The notes beneath the pieces were generated by a model, which was given only the letters and a program-made list of their open reading frames with translations, had not been told where the DNA came from and searched no databases. From positions 992,001-1,056,000 of the forward strand of contig JAHDVF020000524.1 of assembly GCA_022606425.2 (NCBI GenBank): a DNA stretch of 64,000 bases. The letters are read 5' to 3'. Below, in pieces: positions 1-9,829 of the stretch (position 1 is its first letter; every line of letters begins with the position of its first letter). The translations under genes and the position numbers were made by a program. Source of the stretch: Lepidostoma basale (lineage: Eukaryota; Arthropoda; Insecta; Trichoptera; Lepidostomatidae).

Positions 1-60
1 AGTGTGGGAAGACTAAAACTGAGGTGGATGGATTGTGTGGAGGAGAAACAATACTATTAG
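1..60 (+). mobile_element. LINE C-terminal fragment, cut by the window edge
   Basis: The first bases read GRLKLRWMDCVEE, a motif common at the C-terminus of RTE-like and related LINE reverse transcriptases. It is only about 20 codons long and runs off the window, so the family cannot be fixed. Confidence 0.35.
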
Positions 61-1175
61 GAGTACAAATAAATTCTCGCTATTTTCCTTATTGAAATTG
101 TATTTTTTATGTACACATATGGCAATACTGAAAACAATTTTATTTTAAAACTAAATCTTTAGCCTCAAAACGTTAGTATGTGTTGAAATGTCGAAAGGTA
201 AAGAATATTTTTTACATCGCCTCAAACAGGTCGGACTTCGTACCAAAAAAACATTTGTACGGGTATAGATGAGATAAAGTACTAGCTAGCGATGGACAAT
301 ACTTTGATTAAGATATTCTTCTATGATGTTTTTTTTTAAGTATTTGTACCCCTAATATAATCATCAAATCCACATTTGATAATGCCTTACGCGATGCATA
401 TCATTCACATAAAATATAATATAACTTCTATAAAACAGATTTATCCATTCGTATTTATTATTTAATATAACCTGCCTTTGTCAAATGAAAAATGAAAAGG
501 TAACCTGAAGATATAGATCAGGGTGCGAAAATTCGAGACGGTTTATTTTGACAGATCGGAGATCACGTGATGGAAAAATTGAAAGACCTGACGAAAAGAT
601 ATCACTAAAACGTGACCTATGCCAAGCATATATAAACTTTAAAAATTCTACTCAGAGTTGGAATATTAAGGTCCATAATCACTTCCACATCGAAAATTAG
701 AGCTCAATTCGTAAAAAAGTATACCTATGACAACCGCCGGTGTACATTTAATAAATGATGAAAATTACAGGTCCATCTGTTCCGTATTTAGAGAGTAATT
801 GGGAAACACAATAACACACTTTGAGTTTTATTTATATAGATGAAGTTTTATATTATTGTTAAAAAAACTATAAATTACTTCAACTTGTTACAGCATATAA
901 TGACCGCGAGTAATATAGTGCGGCTTGCAGATGGAAGTGCTTGCTGATGAATGTGCAGTGTGCATACCCTTTGTGCATATCTCATGATGAATTCGTCGAC
1001 TCATTAGCGGGGAAATTGACCTTTTGGCGGTCCGGCTACCGCGGAAGCCAAGCTAATGACTTCTCTAGGAATCCCCGGACCTTTTTGCTCCGGACTCCCG
1101 GTCTCCCCTTTCACCATAACGCCGTATGCGATTAGGTCTTCTGCAATTTGTTCAGAACCACTTTATAAACATACA
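61..1175. other. No gene recognised; AT-rich with one GC-richer patch
   Basis: The stretch is mostly AT-rich and non-coding in appearance. At about 905-1135 there is a GC-richer patch that stays open for 64 codons on the plus strand (941-1135). It shows no recognisable domain, splice context or repeat similarity within the window. It could be a conserved non-coding block or a fragment of an unseen repeat. Confidence 0.4.
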
Positions 1176-1322
1176 TTTTAAATGGTCACTAATATTGTTT
1201 GGACATATTTAACGAATGAATGAGGCAAGAATTGTTAAAAAGTTACATAGAGTTATGCGAGTTAAAAATAAGTCGATGAAAGTCAAGGAAGATAAGGTAT
1301 GGCCAAATTAATCAACAGAAAT
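1176..1322 (+). mobile_element. Family A RTE LINE fragment, heavily decayed
   Basis: The fragment aligns with the WFGHMERMNE...KKLYV...GRPRKTWHDQINQ segment of the better copies at 9836 and 31687. The nucleotide match is interrupted by several small indels. Neither the 5' part nor the TTAG tail remains. Confidence 0.55.
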
Positions 1323-1404
1323 TGTAATAAATATTTATAATGTATAAAACTTAATATAATACATATGTAAGACCACAAAGTGAAAGATAATAAAATAAAA
1401 AACA

Positions 1405-1835
1405 TATTTCATCAACACAAAAGTCCGGATCGTCCATGTCAACATGTGCAACATCGAAAAAAAACATTATGTGTTAATATAATACATTATGTGCTAAATT
1501 AAAAAACGGTGGATACGTGGAACATAAAATTAATAGACAATATGTGCACCATCTAAAAATAACATTTTGGGTTAAATTATTTTTGTTTTGTTATTTTATT
1601 TTATATCATTGTTTTTATATTATTTGTTTAAGATTTATTTTGTGGGTGTTGGACGATCGAAGTGTGCGCGGGAGATGCCTATTGGTGGCGATGAGGTTCG
1701 CAACCCATCACACCGCGTCTCCCGCGGGGCGAAAAGAGAAGGATGAAGTGTCGCATCAGTTAAAGTGTGACAGTTCATTCTTTCTGCTTACCCTTTCGGG
1801 GAGACGGCGTGATGGTTAGTTAGTTAGTTAGTTAG
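1405..1835 (+). mobile_element. Family B element (short non-autonomous element with an RTE-type 3' end)
   Basis: This is one of three copies (others at 17207 and 30886, minus strand). The body contains a GC-rich core at about 1660-1750 and the motif ACGGTGGATACGTGGAACAT near 1505. The last roughly 60 bases before the tail match the end of family A, including the sequence that encodes the A stop codon, and are followed by (TTAG)n at 1816-1835. The body has no similarity to the A coding region. I infer a SINE-like parasite that borrows the A reverse transcriptase through the shared 3' end. Confidence 0.7.
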
Positions 1836-1861
1836 ACATTGTAATACGTATTACAGGACTA

Positions 1862-2120
1862 CTAAGGTTGTTTGGACATTTGAACCAATGGGTAAGGACA
1901 AAATGGTTCTAAAAATACATTCAAGTAGTGGAATAGAAGTCGAATGAGGCCAAGGAAGACATGGTATAACCAAATTATTAATTACTAAAATGTGGACACG
2001 TTCAGAACAATTGACGAGCGTTCGTGTCTCGGTGTATGAATGTAGAGAGGTGTGAAAAATATTTAAAGATAGAATAAAGACGGTCCATCTTCTGTGCTTA
2101 ACCCTTAGGGGAAACAGTAT
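1862..2120 (+). mobile_element. Family A RTE LINE fragment, decayed
   Basis: Fragments of the LRWFGHMERM, GRPRKTWHDQINQ and VW.SILSAYP segments are recognisable between frameshifts. The end around 2090-2110 still resembles the terminal GGGGAAACGGCGTG of other copies. It lies just upstream of the hAT MITE. Confidence 0.6.
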
Positions 2121-2165
2121 ATAACGTATATATGTCAATATAAATAAATTAATTTATCAGATGGT

Positions 2166-2174
2166 ATTTAAGGG
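2166..2174. repeat. Left target-site duplication of hAT MITE
   Basis: ATTTAAGGG at 2166-2174 is repeated exactly at 2578-2586, directly outside the inverted termini. hAT elements normally make 8-bp duplications, so one of the nine matching bases is probably chance. Confidence 0.8.
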
Positions 2175-2577
2175 CAGTTGTCGGCAAACTTATAAGCCAA
2201 AATTTTATTTTAATAACCGAATTTATTTAAAGACTTTTTTAAAGAAGTTGATTAAAACTCTGTACAATTAATAAAAACTAAACAATATAATTAATAATGA
2301 TCTTTCAAACTGATATTTGTTTGAATTTTTTTTTTCAAATGTTTTATTTTATTTATTAAAAAAGCTTTGCATTTCCATATAATGTTTAGGTAAGGCAGTT
2401 TGGTATTATATATGGTAGTTTTTTGATTTCAGGAATGATATTAAGTACATTTGAATTATTATATTATATTAAAAATTTCACCTTAAGAAATTATTTAAAG
2501 CGTTTCATTTTTTTGAAGAACAGTCAATAAGCCAAAGAGCCGCATGTGACTCGCGAGCCGCAGCTTGCCGACCTCTG
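2175..2577. mobile_element. hAT-type MITE, 403 bp
   Basis: The left end CAGTTGTCGGCAAACTT and the reverse complement of the right end, CAGAGGTCGGCAAGCTG, form imperfect terminal inverted repeats of about 17 bp. The ends begin with CAG and finish with CTG. The right end carries the sequence GCGAGCCGCAGCTTGCCGAC, typical of the hAT superfamily. No transposase frame is present inside, so it is a non-autonomous internal-deletion derivative. The 8-9 bp duplication on both sides supports a genuine transposition event. Confidence 0.85.
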
Positions 2578-2586
2578 ATTTAAGGG
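2578..2586. repeat. Right target-site duplication of hAT MITE
   Basis: This is the second copy of ATTTAAGGG, adjoining the right inverted terminus. Confidence 0.8.
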
Positions 2587-3035
2587 ATATAACGATAGCT
2601 CCCGAACCAAGGGATTTGGGTTTAACGTTGGACACGACCTAATTCCTTTTTCATATTAATGTGCTATTTTGGCTCATTGGAATTATTATTATTGGAAATA
2701 TTATAATAAATTTTAATACAATACAATTGATTTAAATTATATCAGCTATTAAAGATTTTATGAAATGTCTTATCTTCATTAGTATTCAATCAATGTTTTA
2801 TATAACAGTGCAATCCCCGTTTTATATAGATACTTTGAAAGTTTAACCTCTATAATGCGGTTGGCTACATTTGAAGTCCAAAAAAATGGTTTCGTACTGC
2901 CGCAGACTATATTTGCAGCTCATATTTGAATGTGTCTTATATAAACTTTTACTTTTACCTTACTACTTAATCATACGAAATTATTTTATTATTGATTATT
3001 ATTTATTGTAACAGTTAAATAAAGACATAGAAGTT
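2587..3035. repeat. AT-rich spacer with a dispersed repeat at about 2870-2990
   Basis: The part around 2870-2990 (CCGCAGACTATATTTGCAGC and downstream) is found again in inverted orientation at about 19235-19350. It is therefore a dispersed repeat of unknown class. The rest is AT-rich with nothing recognised. Confidence 0.5.
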
Positions 3036-3121
3036 TACCCGCCGCTTACCAGAAGCTGTTATAGGACGCAGCGGCGCCCCTTCGTCAGCTTCGCTCAAAC
3101 AATCCCTAGGCCCGCCCCCCA
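3036..3121 (+). repeat. Dispersed GC-rich repeat end
   Basis: The block centred on TTATAGGACGCAGCGGCGCC occurs again inverted at about 27640-27733, and in part at 4735-4776. It is probably the 3' end of an unidentified retroelement. Confidence 0.5.
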
Positions 3122-3801
3122 TCCACGCAGGGCTTACATTATCTGGAGAATGCACCATTCCAAAAAAAAATCAAAAGCCAAAAGGGTATCTAGGCCACAT
3201 TTAATCCAGTTTAATTTCAATCCACTTCTATGTTCCAATCTAACAAAACAAATCAAAATATGGTACATGATTTTATTGCCTATTATAAAATTGTGACAAA
3301 GTGTGGGATGGGAGAGAAAACTTGAAATGATGTTAAACTGGGACTATCTGCCTGCGACTGAAAATGTTGCCAGTCGCCGTTCGGAACCAATTTTTTGGAC
3401 TGCAAATATAGCCAGCCGCACTATAAAGGTCAAAGAAACGAGTTATCAAACACCTCCTCCGCTGTTCAAACACGAGAAGACGGCACCTTACTGATGGCTC
3501 AATTGATAATTCTATCAATACTCGTACAGTAAATAAGTAATTATACATGGCGTGTTCCTGTCAAGGAAACAAATAGCTACTAAGAAAAGTTGTGTTTTAT
3601 TACGCTACAAAATGGGCTGTCTATTAATCTCTTCTACGCAATAAAGGAAATTGTTTATTTAAAACGATACAATCAAAAACCTTTGAATATATTTACTGTT
3701 GATACTAAAGCCACTTAAACAGAGCTTTGACCCCCAAAAATTATTCGCCATGCCTTTTTATTCAGCCCCGATTGCTGTAAATCTCTTTATGTAATATTAT
3801 T
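3122..3801. other. No gene recognised
   Basis: The stretch is AT-rich with a 63-codon open stretch at 3303-3494 that shows no domain or exon signals I can defend. The octamer TACTCGTA occurs near 3520. Confidence 0.4.
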
Positions 3802-3931
3802 TCACAATAGGTTTTTAAATTATTTATCAATAGGTTTTAAAAATCCTTTCTCAATAGGTTTTAAAATTATATCTCATTGGTTTTTTAAATAATTTTTCAA
3901 TACGTTTTTAAATTATTCCTCAATAGATTTT
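3802..3931. repeat. Degenerate minisatellite, about 25-bp unit, five to six copies
   Basis: The unit CAATAGGTTTTTAAATTATT is repeated with substitutions and small length changes, as in CAATAGGTTTTAAAAATCC, CAATACGTTTTTAAATTATT and CAATAGATTTTCACC. It lies directly upstream of a fam-a foldback repeat. Confidence 0.7.
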
Positions 3932-3934
3932 CAC

Positions 3935-4200
3935 CTTATAGTTTATATCGTTCTTCCGGTGATGAAGGTGTAAAACCTTCGAAGCATGTCAAGAAAGATA
4001 AACACAAAAATTGAAAAAACAGTGTTTTAATTCGTACAAAAATTCGTCTTTATGGAATTTCACAGTGTAAACGCCTTAAAATATTATATATATATATTTT
4101 TTACAAACTTAAGACGTTAACATCGTAAAATTCCTTATAGGCGACGATTAAATATTTACGATATAAATAATTTAATCTTTCTTGATATGAAAGCTGTTTC
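3935..4200 (+). repeat. Foldback repeat fam-a with inverted ends
   Basis: The repeat contains the hammerhead-like module at 3951-3995. An imperfect inverted pair follows (about 4050-4080 against 4105-4135, including TGGAATTTCACAGTGTAAAC and its complement). Related copies lie at about 42740-42900 and 58010-58310. Confidence 0.6.
3951..3995 (+). ncRNA. Hammerhead-ribozyme-like module (fam-a)
   Basis: Helix I would be TTCTT (3951-3955) with AAGAA (3991-3995). The core box reads GTGATGA instead of CTGANGA. Helix II is AAGGT/ACCTT. The second box is GAAG instead of GAAA, then CATGT and the H17 base C at 3990. Two core substitutions make activity unlikely in this copy. Confidence 0.4.
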
Positions 4201-4229
4201 GTTTCTGTATTTTAATATATTAAAAATTT

Positions 4230-4384
4230 AATTTGGAATTAAATAGTGAAAATAGTGTTTTCTATATTTTGATGTAAATTTAAATTTCAATCCGGGGTCC
4301 GAGGTTTTTCTACCGTGCTATGGGCTACAAAAGGATTTTCACCCTTGGCTGGCAGCTAACCTTACCTTGGAACCCTCCATAAAA
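4230..4384. other. No gene recognised
   Basis: This spacer has moderate GC at 4290-4380. No repeat partner was noticed in the window. Confidence 0.3.
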
Positions 4385-4512
4385 ATTGGTAAAGATGAAA
4401 ACCCAAGCAGCAAGGGATTACCAGGAGAGATGGCTGGACATCATCATTCCAGGACAGCTCGCCGTCATAAACAGGTCATACGACCTAAACTAAGAGGAGG
4501 ATTAAGAAGATG
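4385..4512 (+). mobile_element. RTE-like LINE 3' end
   Basis: The frame reads RWLDIIIPGQLAVINRSYDLN and then a GA-rich tail. The copy at 10917-11030 has RWLNIIIPEQLTVTNRSYDL followed by a GAAGAAG tail. Both are 5'-truncated C-termini. Confidence 0.55.
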
Positions 4513-4521
4513 TAACATTTT

Positions 4522-4738
4522 GAATGTATACAAATACTTGTAGACGAATACTGGATTTTACCCATTGCGGGTTATCATTTTAAGGATTAATTGTATCTCA
4601 ATAGAGAAGAAGATGCAAATTGGAAACAGAATATGGTGGTCGAGGAGTTACAGGACTTATGGACCTGTCATCGGTTGGGTTAAGCGCACGCTTTATGTAA
4701 AACAACATTCCCCATTCCACCTTCTTACGTAAGAAGGC
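4522..4738 (+). repeat. Family C repeat, with its left part inverted
   Basis: The stretch after 4575 matches the other C copies (AAGGATTAATTGTATCTCAA onward). The first 50 bases, however, match the complement of the far end of the copy at 35260-35593. The copy is therefore internally rearranged, or the family itself folds back. Confidence 0.6.
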
Positions 4739-4825
4739 GCCGCTGCGTCCTATAAACCTTCGGGTAAGCGGCGGGTAACTTTCTATCTATTCCTTCAGGA
4801 AGACGGCGTGATGGTTAATTATTTA
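4735..4825 (+). repeat. Composite of GC-rich repeat and family A terminal sequence
   Basis: GGCGCCGCTGCGTCCTATAA at 4737 matches the repeats at 3036 and 27640. About 20 bases after this block the sequence changes to AAGACGGCGTGATGGTTAAT, the terminal sequence of family A. Confidence 0.5.
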
Positions 4826-4954
4826 AAAAAAACTGGTCAAAGTTAAAAACAGCATACAAATTGGAGAGACATATCCAGGCGTTATCTAGTGATGTATGTT
4901 AATGGCAGTAGCCTTTCACATTGCGTTAATAAAGATATTCTGCTTAAGGCTTAA

Positions 4955-5222
4955 TACAATCTTAATATATGGCGCTAGTGTAGATTGAACTAAAAAATGT
5001 GAAGTGAAGTCCAACATTGTAGCATATATACGTCTTCCAAAATTTTGTCAGACGTGGTGGTCGTAAGAAGGTCGGAATGTGGAATGTTGTATTACATTAA
5101 GCGTGCGCTTAACCCAACCAATGACAGGTCATAAGTCCTGTAAACGCCTCGACCACCATATTCTGTTTCCAATTTGCATCTTCGTCTCTATTGAGATACA
5201 ATCAATCCTTAAGAAGATGTAA
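4955..5222 (-). repeat. Family C repeat copy
   Basis: This is the inverted counterpart of the copies at 4522 and 35260. It ends with TTGAGATACAATCAATCCTT and contains the GCGTGCGCTTAACCCAACCA segment. No open frame was found, so it may be a MITE or SINE of unknown class. Confidence 0.65.
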
Positions 5223-5721
5223 ATTTGTAAAGAATAAAAACGTTCTTATATTTCTATTGTATAATAAAAATGAAACGGGGATATAAAATTGGATCTAGAA
5301 TCACAATGAAAAGAATAAGACACACGTTGAATATTACGTTTCAACAACTTTAAAATATAAAATGATCTGTTTTCTTCCGTTGGTAAAGCTTCCCTTATTA
5401 TTTGTTGGGAAGTTGAGAATAACTGAATTTTCTGACAGGGATATTCCGTATTCACACTGTGCTTCCGCCTTGTTACCGGACACGTACCCTTTGTATCGAG
5501 TTTCAGAAGTTTGCTAACTTTTATGCGGAGGATAAAACGCACAAACATGTATAGTATTATATTATAGATGCTGAATCTGTTTTGCTGAAGTATACGTGCA
5601 GCCATTTATTTAAACAGCTTTATTTGAAAATCAAAAATTACGACTTTAAACGCTATATTCATCTTCACTAGTTTCAATCTAAGGGATTGGTTAGTGTCAA
5701 AGTGTAACATTATTTTTGCTG
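5223..5721. other. No gene recognised
   Basis: The stretch is AT-rich. A 119-codon stretch open on the minus strand (5246-5605) lacks domain similarity and has an amino-acid mix typical of AT-rich non-coding DNA. I do not call it a gene. Confidence 0.4.
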
Positions 5722-6392
5722 ATTAATTTAATCAATAGACATTACAAAAAAAAAATTTAAGGGATCTATTGAGAACAGCTAAAATAATATATTGGATATA
5801 TAATAGTATACTACCAGAAACGCGTGAGAGATGGTTTCACATTAGGAAGACAAGATGCTCTCCAGAATTAAGAGTATTTGCCTTCTTAACGTACTTTCAC
5901 TAACATGAAAGACGTCGATCTCCGAGAAGACCGCGTTCAGCAGATTAATTACTCTTCCCACCAGTGTCACCAGAGGCAGGTTGATCCTGGCAGCCGGTAG
6001 GTAAAACAATCCATGCTGTCACTGTCGAAGATATCTATCAGGGACAAAAAGCAGAACACCCCCCAGCACGCCCGAGTTCTCGAAATATCCCTTGAGTAAT
6101 CTAAACAAATGGTTTATGAGATGCCCATCTCTTTGAAGCTGCAGAAAGTTGGTCCCAAGCATTCCCAAAAGAAACGCAGTGGGATAGAGCCACGGATAGC
6201 TACCATACTCCTTCATGTAGAGATACCTCAATTTATTTTCTGAACCCTCTCCAGCATATCGGAACATCTCGCCTCTTGAGGACTCCATATCACAGAACCA
6301 CTTTCGAGTCTGCTCCAAACCAATGGGTTGTATAGGACTCTGGCTTGGCTTGGGGGATGCCACTTTTGGCCCATTAATGACGAGAAACAAGT
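5722..6392 (-). mobile_element. Family J LINE, longest C-terminal copy
   Basis: On the minus strand the frame runs through GSYPWLYPTAFLLGMLGTN, then FRLLKGYFENSGVL and FVPDRYLRQ. A frameshift near 6019 separates this from LFYLPA.R.NLPLV, a Cys-poor C-terminal motif of the kind seen in Jockey/CR1-type LINEs. The copy extends further upstream than the others in the window. The (TTTGA)n tail is missing. Confidence 0.7.
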
Positions 6393-6420
6393 AAAAATGT
6401 TTTAATTTCTATATTATATT

Positions 6421-6738
6421 AAAACTAACTAACTTACTAACTAACCATCACGCCGTCTCCCCGGAGGGGTAGGCAGGAAGAATGGACCCCCACACTGTTC
6501 TGTCCTGACATACTTCTCTCGTTTCCTCTACATTCATACATCCTGTCATGCACGCACGTCGATTTCTCCGACTCCTCACTTGACCGACATTCAATATTTG
6601 ATTGATTTGAACGTGCCACGTTTTCCTCGGCCTTTCTCTATTTCTAGCTCCGTTCACGTCGTTTACATATACCTTCTTCACCATTTTCTCTTTACTCATT
6701 ATTTCCATGTGTCCAAACCATCTTAGCGACCTTATTAT
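6421..6738 (-). mobile_element. Family A RTE LINE 3' end
   Basis: The minus-strand tail of TTAG-type repeats is at 6421-6446, preceded by the frame ending in LPAYPSGETA. The C-terminal frame RSLRWFGHMEIMSKEKMVKK...GARNRERPRKTWH is open for 107 codons. The copy stops where the SINE at 6741 begins. Confidence 0.8.
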
Positions 6739-6740
6739 AC

Positions 6741-7006
6741 GACCTCCTTCGTGGCCGAGTGGTAAGTGCATTGATTGCCACCCTGAAGGTTCCGGGTTCG
6801 ATTCCTGGCGAGGGCAGTGTGATTATCACACTGTCTTTGGTCTGGTGTAGAATTCACATGACAATAAAATGGCGATAGATAAGCTACCTATCACATGTCA
6901 CGAGAATCACTGTGATAGCTATAATACCCTTCACATCGATTTGGCTCATGCTGCCATGATGTATAGATCGATTCAACAGAATAATATTATAATAATAATA
7001 ATAATG
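6741..7006 (+). mobile_element. tRNA-derived SINE (family S), copy 1
   Basis: The head is tRNA-like, with an A box TGGCCGAGTGG at 6752-6762 and a B box GGTTCGATTCC at 6795-6805. These are the two internal RNA polymerase III promoter elements. The 5' GACCTTCG and the later CGAGGG mimic an acceptor stem. A family-specific body follows (CACACTGTCTTTGGTCTGG, then ACATGTCACGAGAATCA) and the tail is (ATA)n. It abuts a family A fragment. It is not a functional tRNA because no clean cloverleaf end is kept. Confidence 0.85.
6752..6805 (+). promoter_or_regulatory. Internal Pol III promoter (A and B boxes) of SINE copy 1
   Basis: The A box (6752-6762) and B box (6795-6805) match the consensus TRGCNNAGTGG and GGTTCRANNCC, about 32 bases apart as in tRNA genes. 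Confidence 0.7.
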
Positions 7007-7756
7007 TATATTTTTTATTAATCTTGAATCTGTTTATTCACAGATTTCACATATCAGCAGATATTTGGTAACATAACAATAAATGTACACTTAGGATTTT
7101 TTTCCCCAAACGTGAATACATTTTTAAGATGTTATTGAAATCACAAGAGGCAGCACACAAAAGCCTCTCAGATATTCTACTCTAGTAGAAGGACAACAAA
7201 ATAATGATGACGTAAATAGAAAACCGTAAACTTGTGACAGAATCGAAAGCGACGGAGATGTTATTGACGTTAATCTGAGAGATTTTGGTATATTTTTTTA
7301 ATAGTAGGTCTTAGAGACTTATCTCCACTCCAGAACGCCTGATGGGCGTAGGTGTCTGTCAGACACTTGACGTGATCAGTTTAAGGTTAATCCAGACATC
7401 TCTATTCTCGTAGATCCGGCACCCTTCATCAAATCTTATAAGTATACGGACAATTTGACAGATTATGATGTCATTTCTCTATGGTGCAATGACTCTATTT
7501 CATAACGGTTTTATTATGTGGGCAACATTTTTTTAATGGATATACTCGTACATTCTTCATTATCAAAACATCATTAAATAAAAAAATCAAGACACTTGTA
7601 TAACTTAATATTAAAAAGATTAATTATTATCCGATATATCTATGTTTATCATAAATAATTGCATTGATTTTATATGACTCATTATGGGACAATTGATATA
7701 CAATTTATTTTATTATGTAAATAGTATATAATTATATATATAATACTTATTATCAT
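7007..7756. other. No gene recognised
   Basis: The stretch is AT-rich and unique within the window, with slightly higher GC around 7130-7400. TACTCGTA occurs at 7543-7550. Confidence 0.35.
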
Positions 7757-7765
7757 AGTGATCTT

Positions 7766-8266
7766 ATACACTGGAAAACCAAAATCACCCTGTATAAAAC
7801 AATCATCCGAACAGTAGTGACCTATGGGTGTGAGGCGTGGACAATGACAGCGAAATCTGCAGAGCGACTGGATACTTTTGAGAGAAGGGTGCTGCGCAGA
7901 ATTCTGGGGCCTGTGAATGGCGGTGAAGGCTGGAGAGTGCGGCATAATGACGAGCTGTACAATATTTACAAAGCTCCCAGTCTCTCCACACAGGTTAGAC
8001 TGAATAGACTGAGATGGGCCGGTCACGTGCAGAGGATGCCGTCATCGCGAACCCCAAAAAGATTGCTGGAGTGGCACCCAGGTGGTAGAAGACCAATTGG
8101 ACGACCAAGGCTGCGATGGGAGGATGAAGTTGGGAGAGATGGAGCAAGATTGTTAAGAGTGTCAGATTGGAGGGTCGAAGCGGAGGACAGGAGGAGTTGG
8201 AGGCGAAGAATACTGGAGGCTAAGGCTCGATATGGGCTGTAGGGCCATCGAAGAAGAAGATGAAGA
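7766..8266 (+). mobile_element. RTE-like LINE, 5'-truncated, with 9-bp target duplication
   Basis: The frame 7817-8242 gives TYGCEAWTMTAKSAERLDTF, then RRVLRRILGP, RLRWAGHVQRMP, GRPRLRWEDEVGRD and RRSWRRRILEAKARYGL. This is the usual C-terminus of an RTE-like LINE after its RT domain. The stop is followed by about ten bases and a GAAGAAG tail. AGTGATCTT stands at 7757-7765 and again at 8267-8275. It is a textbook 5'-truncated target-primed insertion with a still open frame, so it is fairly recent. Confidence 0.85.
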
Positions 8267-8413
8267 AGTGATCTTGTTCTAACATTATGTATGTATGAAG
8301 TTAAATATGAAGAAGAATGAAAGAAAATAAATAAGAATAAATGAAATTTAAAATAGTTTTTTTTTTATATAAGTAGGTACTTTGTATACAACACTCACTT
8401 TTTAAACAAATTA

Positions 8414-8459
8414 AATATCAAACATTTTTCGGACTACCCAGCCCTTCCTCAGTGATATT
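8414..8459 (-). ncRNA. Hammerhead-ribozyme-like module, fam-b left arm
   Basis: On the minus strand the order is AATATCA, CTGAGGA, an extra A, GGGCT-loop-AGTCC, GAAA, AATGT, T, TGATATT. Helix I is seven perfect pairs, helix II five pairs with one G-U, and both core boxes are intact. This is the type I hammerhead layout with one additional base between CUGANGA and helix II. Confidence 0.6.
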
Positions 8460-8601
8460 ATATAGATATTTAAAAATAAAAAATTGTTTACAAATATGGT
8501 CAGTTTTGACAGATGTCATAAAAATATATTTTTTAAATTTATTTGTTTTAATTAATCTTCCATATTTGTAAACAATTTTATAATATTTTAAATGTCAATA
8601 A

Positions 8602-8647
8602 AATATCACTGAGGAAGGGCTGAGTAGTCCAAAACACGTTTGATATT
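8602..8647 (+). ncRNA. Hammerhead-ribozyme-like module, fam-b right arm
   Basis: Helix I pairs AATATCA (8602-8608) with TGATATT (8641-8647). The core box CTGAGGA is at 8609-8615. Helix II is GGGCT/AGTCC. The second box is AAAA instead of GAAA. ACACGT then the candidate cleavage base T at 8640 complete the module. Confidence 0.55.
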
Positions 8648-8781
8648 GAATTTTAATTTGTTTAAAAATGAGTGCTGTATACAAAGAATAAAAAAAAAAT
8701 ATATTAAACATCTACAACACTAAGTATGGCGAACAATGAAGAAATTATTAATTACTATATTATGTCATAACAACCGCACAG

Positions 8782-8972
8782 TTGACATTTAGAAGACCGG
8801 AAGACGTAGCGTGGGAAGACCGCGGCTTCGTTGGCTCTGAATGACCTGTAATTGTTGGGAGTTAGACTTGAAGAGTGAAAGTCGAGAGCTCAGGATAGGG
8901 TTAGCTGGAGAAACATTTCGGAGGTGGCCGAGGTCCACCTAGGACTGTAGAGCCAGAGAGAAGAAGATTATG
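8782..8972 (+). mobile_element. RTE-like LINE 3' end, frameshifted
   Basis: GRRSVGRPRLRWL is followed, after frame changes, by SWRNISEVAEVHLGL and a GAGAAGAAG tail. It is related in layout to the copy at 7766 but strongly diverged. Confidence 0.6.
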
Positions 8973-9519
8973 TTTTATAAAACTACTAGAAAGCAGACCT
9001 TTTTCTCAACGCTGCGCTGATGTGCAATTTAACTTCTATGTTCATTGCTGACGCTGTCGAAATTAATATAAAATTTTTTAACGCTTAAAACAACAACTGA
9101 ACAGCTTCAAAACTGTAAACCGATTGTTTTGTTTAATTTACGAAACGAATAATTCATCTCGTTTTTTTAATCAACTCGTCGTATTTCGATCGTATCTAGA
9201 TGAAAAAATAATTCATGAAATTAAATTTGAGGCAGGCAATCAAGTAAGGAATAGATACAATTAATTTGATCTGCTATCTCCCTTGTTATATCGCCATAAA
9301 ACATAGCCCGCAATTAACGAAACGGAATATCTGATAAGAGGTAATATATTGCATAAACACATCTCGTATTATGACGTTCAACGTCTACGGTGGATTCCAA
9401 AAGAGTATTATTTTACGTTCAAACCTGTTTCCACTATAATGAAGGTGTGAGATTTATCGGTTTCGTTTATTTTAATTAAATAATTTCATATGATTAATTT
9501 AATATACAATACAAATTTA
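8973..9519. other. No gene recognised
   Basis: The stretch is AT-rich. No repeat partner or coding signal was noted. Confidence 0.35.
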
Positions 9520-9640
9520 CCATAACTAAATAATAATTAAATAAAACGATGTTTTTTCACTAATTCCATTTTTGAATTTATTTCGACAGCGACCGGTTTC
9601 GCCAGGCTCGCTGGCATCGACAGACTGGTCTTAAGCTAAA
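9520..9640 (-). repeat. Foldback repeat fam-c, single module
   Basis: On the minus strand it carries CTGTCGA, T, GCCAG-loop-CTGGC, GAAAC, CGGT. The core has T in place of the conserved A. The flanking AACGATGTTTTTTCACTAATTCC sector is shared in part with the copies at 12690, 13425 and 19500. Confidence 0.6.
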
Positions 9641-9829
9641 CTAAACATATGGTATTCTAGAAATAGTTAACCAACATGGGTTTTATAATAAAACATGTGT
9701 TCATAATAAAACAATACTTATTTTCTTTCTTTCTCCTGCAATTGTAGAGACATTTTTAATTAAAAAAATCACAAAAAAATCAATTACATTTTATATTTTA
9801 TATATTCTCCTATTTTACAATGTGCACAA

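Larger units (their letters stand above)
8375..8692. repeat. Palindromic foldback repeat fam-b with two hammerhead-like modules
   Basis: The outer arms pair (CTTTGTATACAACACTCACT against its complement near 8670-8690). They enclose two head-to-head copies of the module and a central AT-rich inverted segment (TTGTTTACAAATATGG with its complement). A second, single-armed copy lies at 37690-37880. Confidence 0.75.

Noticed and set aside
1816..1835. TTAG repeats as possible telomeric sequence
   Set aside because: The insect telomere repeat is TTAGG. Here the unit is four bases, short, and always follows the same LINE or family B end, so it is a retroelement tail.
3802..3931. CRISPR-like direct repeats
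   Set aside because: The units are contiguous, degenerate and AT-rich without unique spacers, so it is a minisatellite in a eukaryotic genome.
5246..5605. A 119-codon minus-strand gene
   Set aside because: Its amino-acid composition reflects AT-rich DNA and there are no motifs. It lies between a C repeat and a J LINE.
9595..9640. Calling every fam-c copy a hammerhead ribozyme
   Set aside because: Its first box is CTGTCGA, which lacks the conserved A6, and helix I is only about four pairs with a wobble, so I describe it as a related but probably inactive module.
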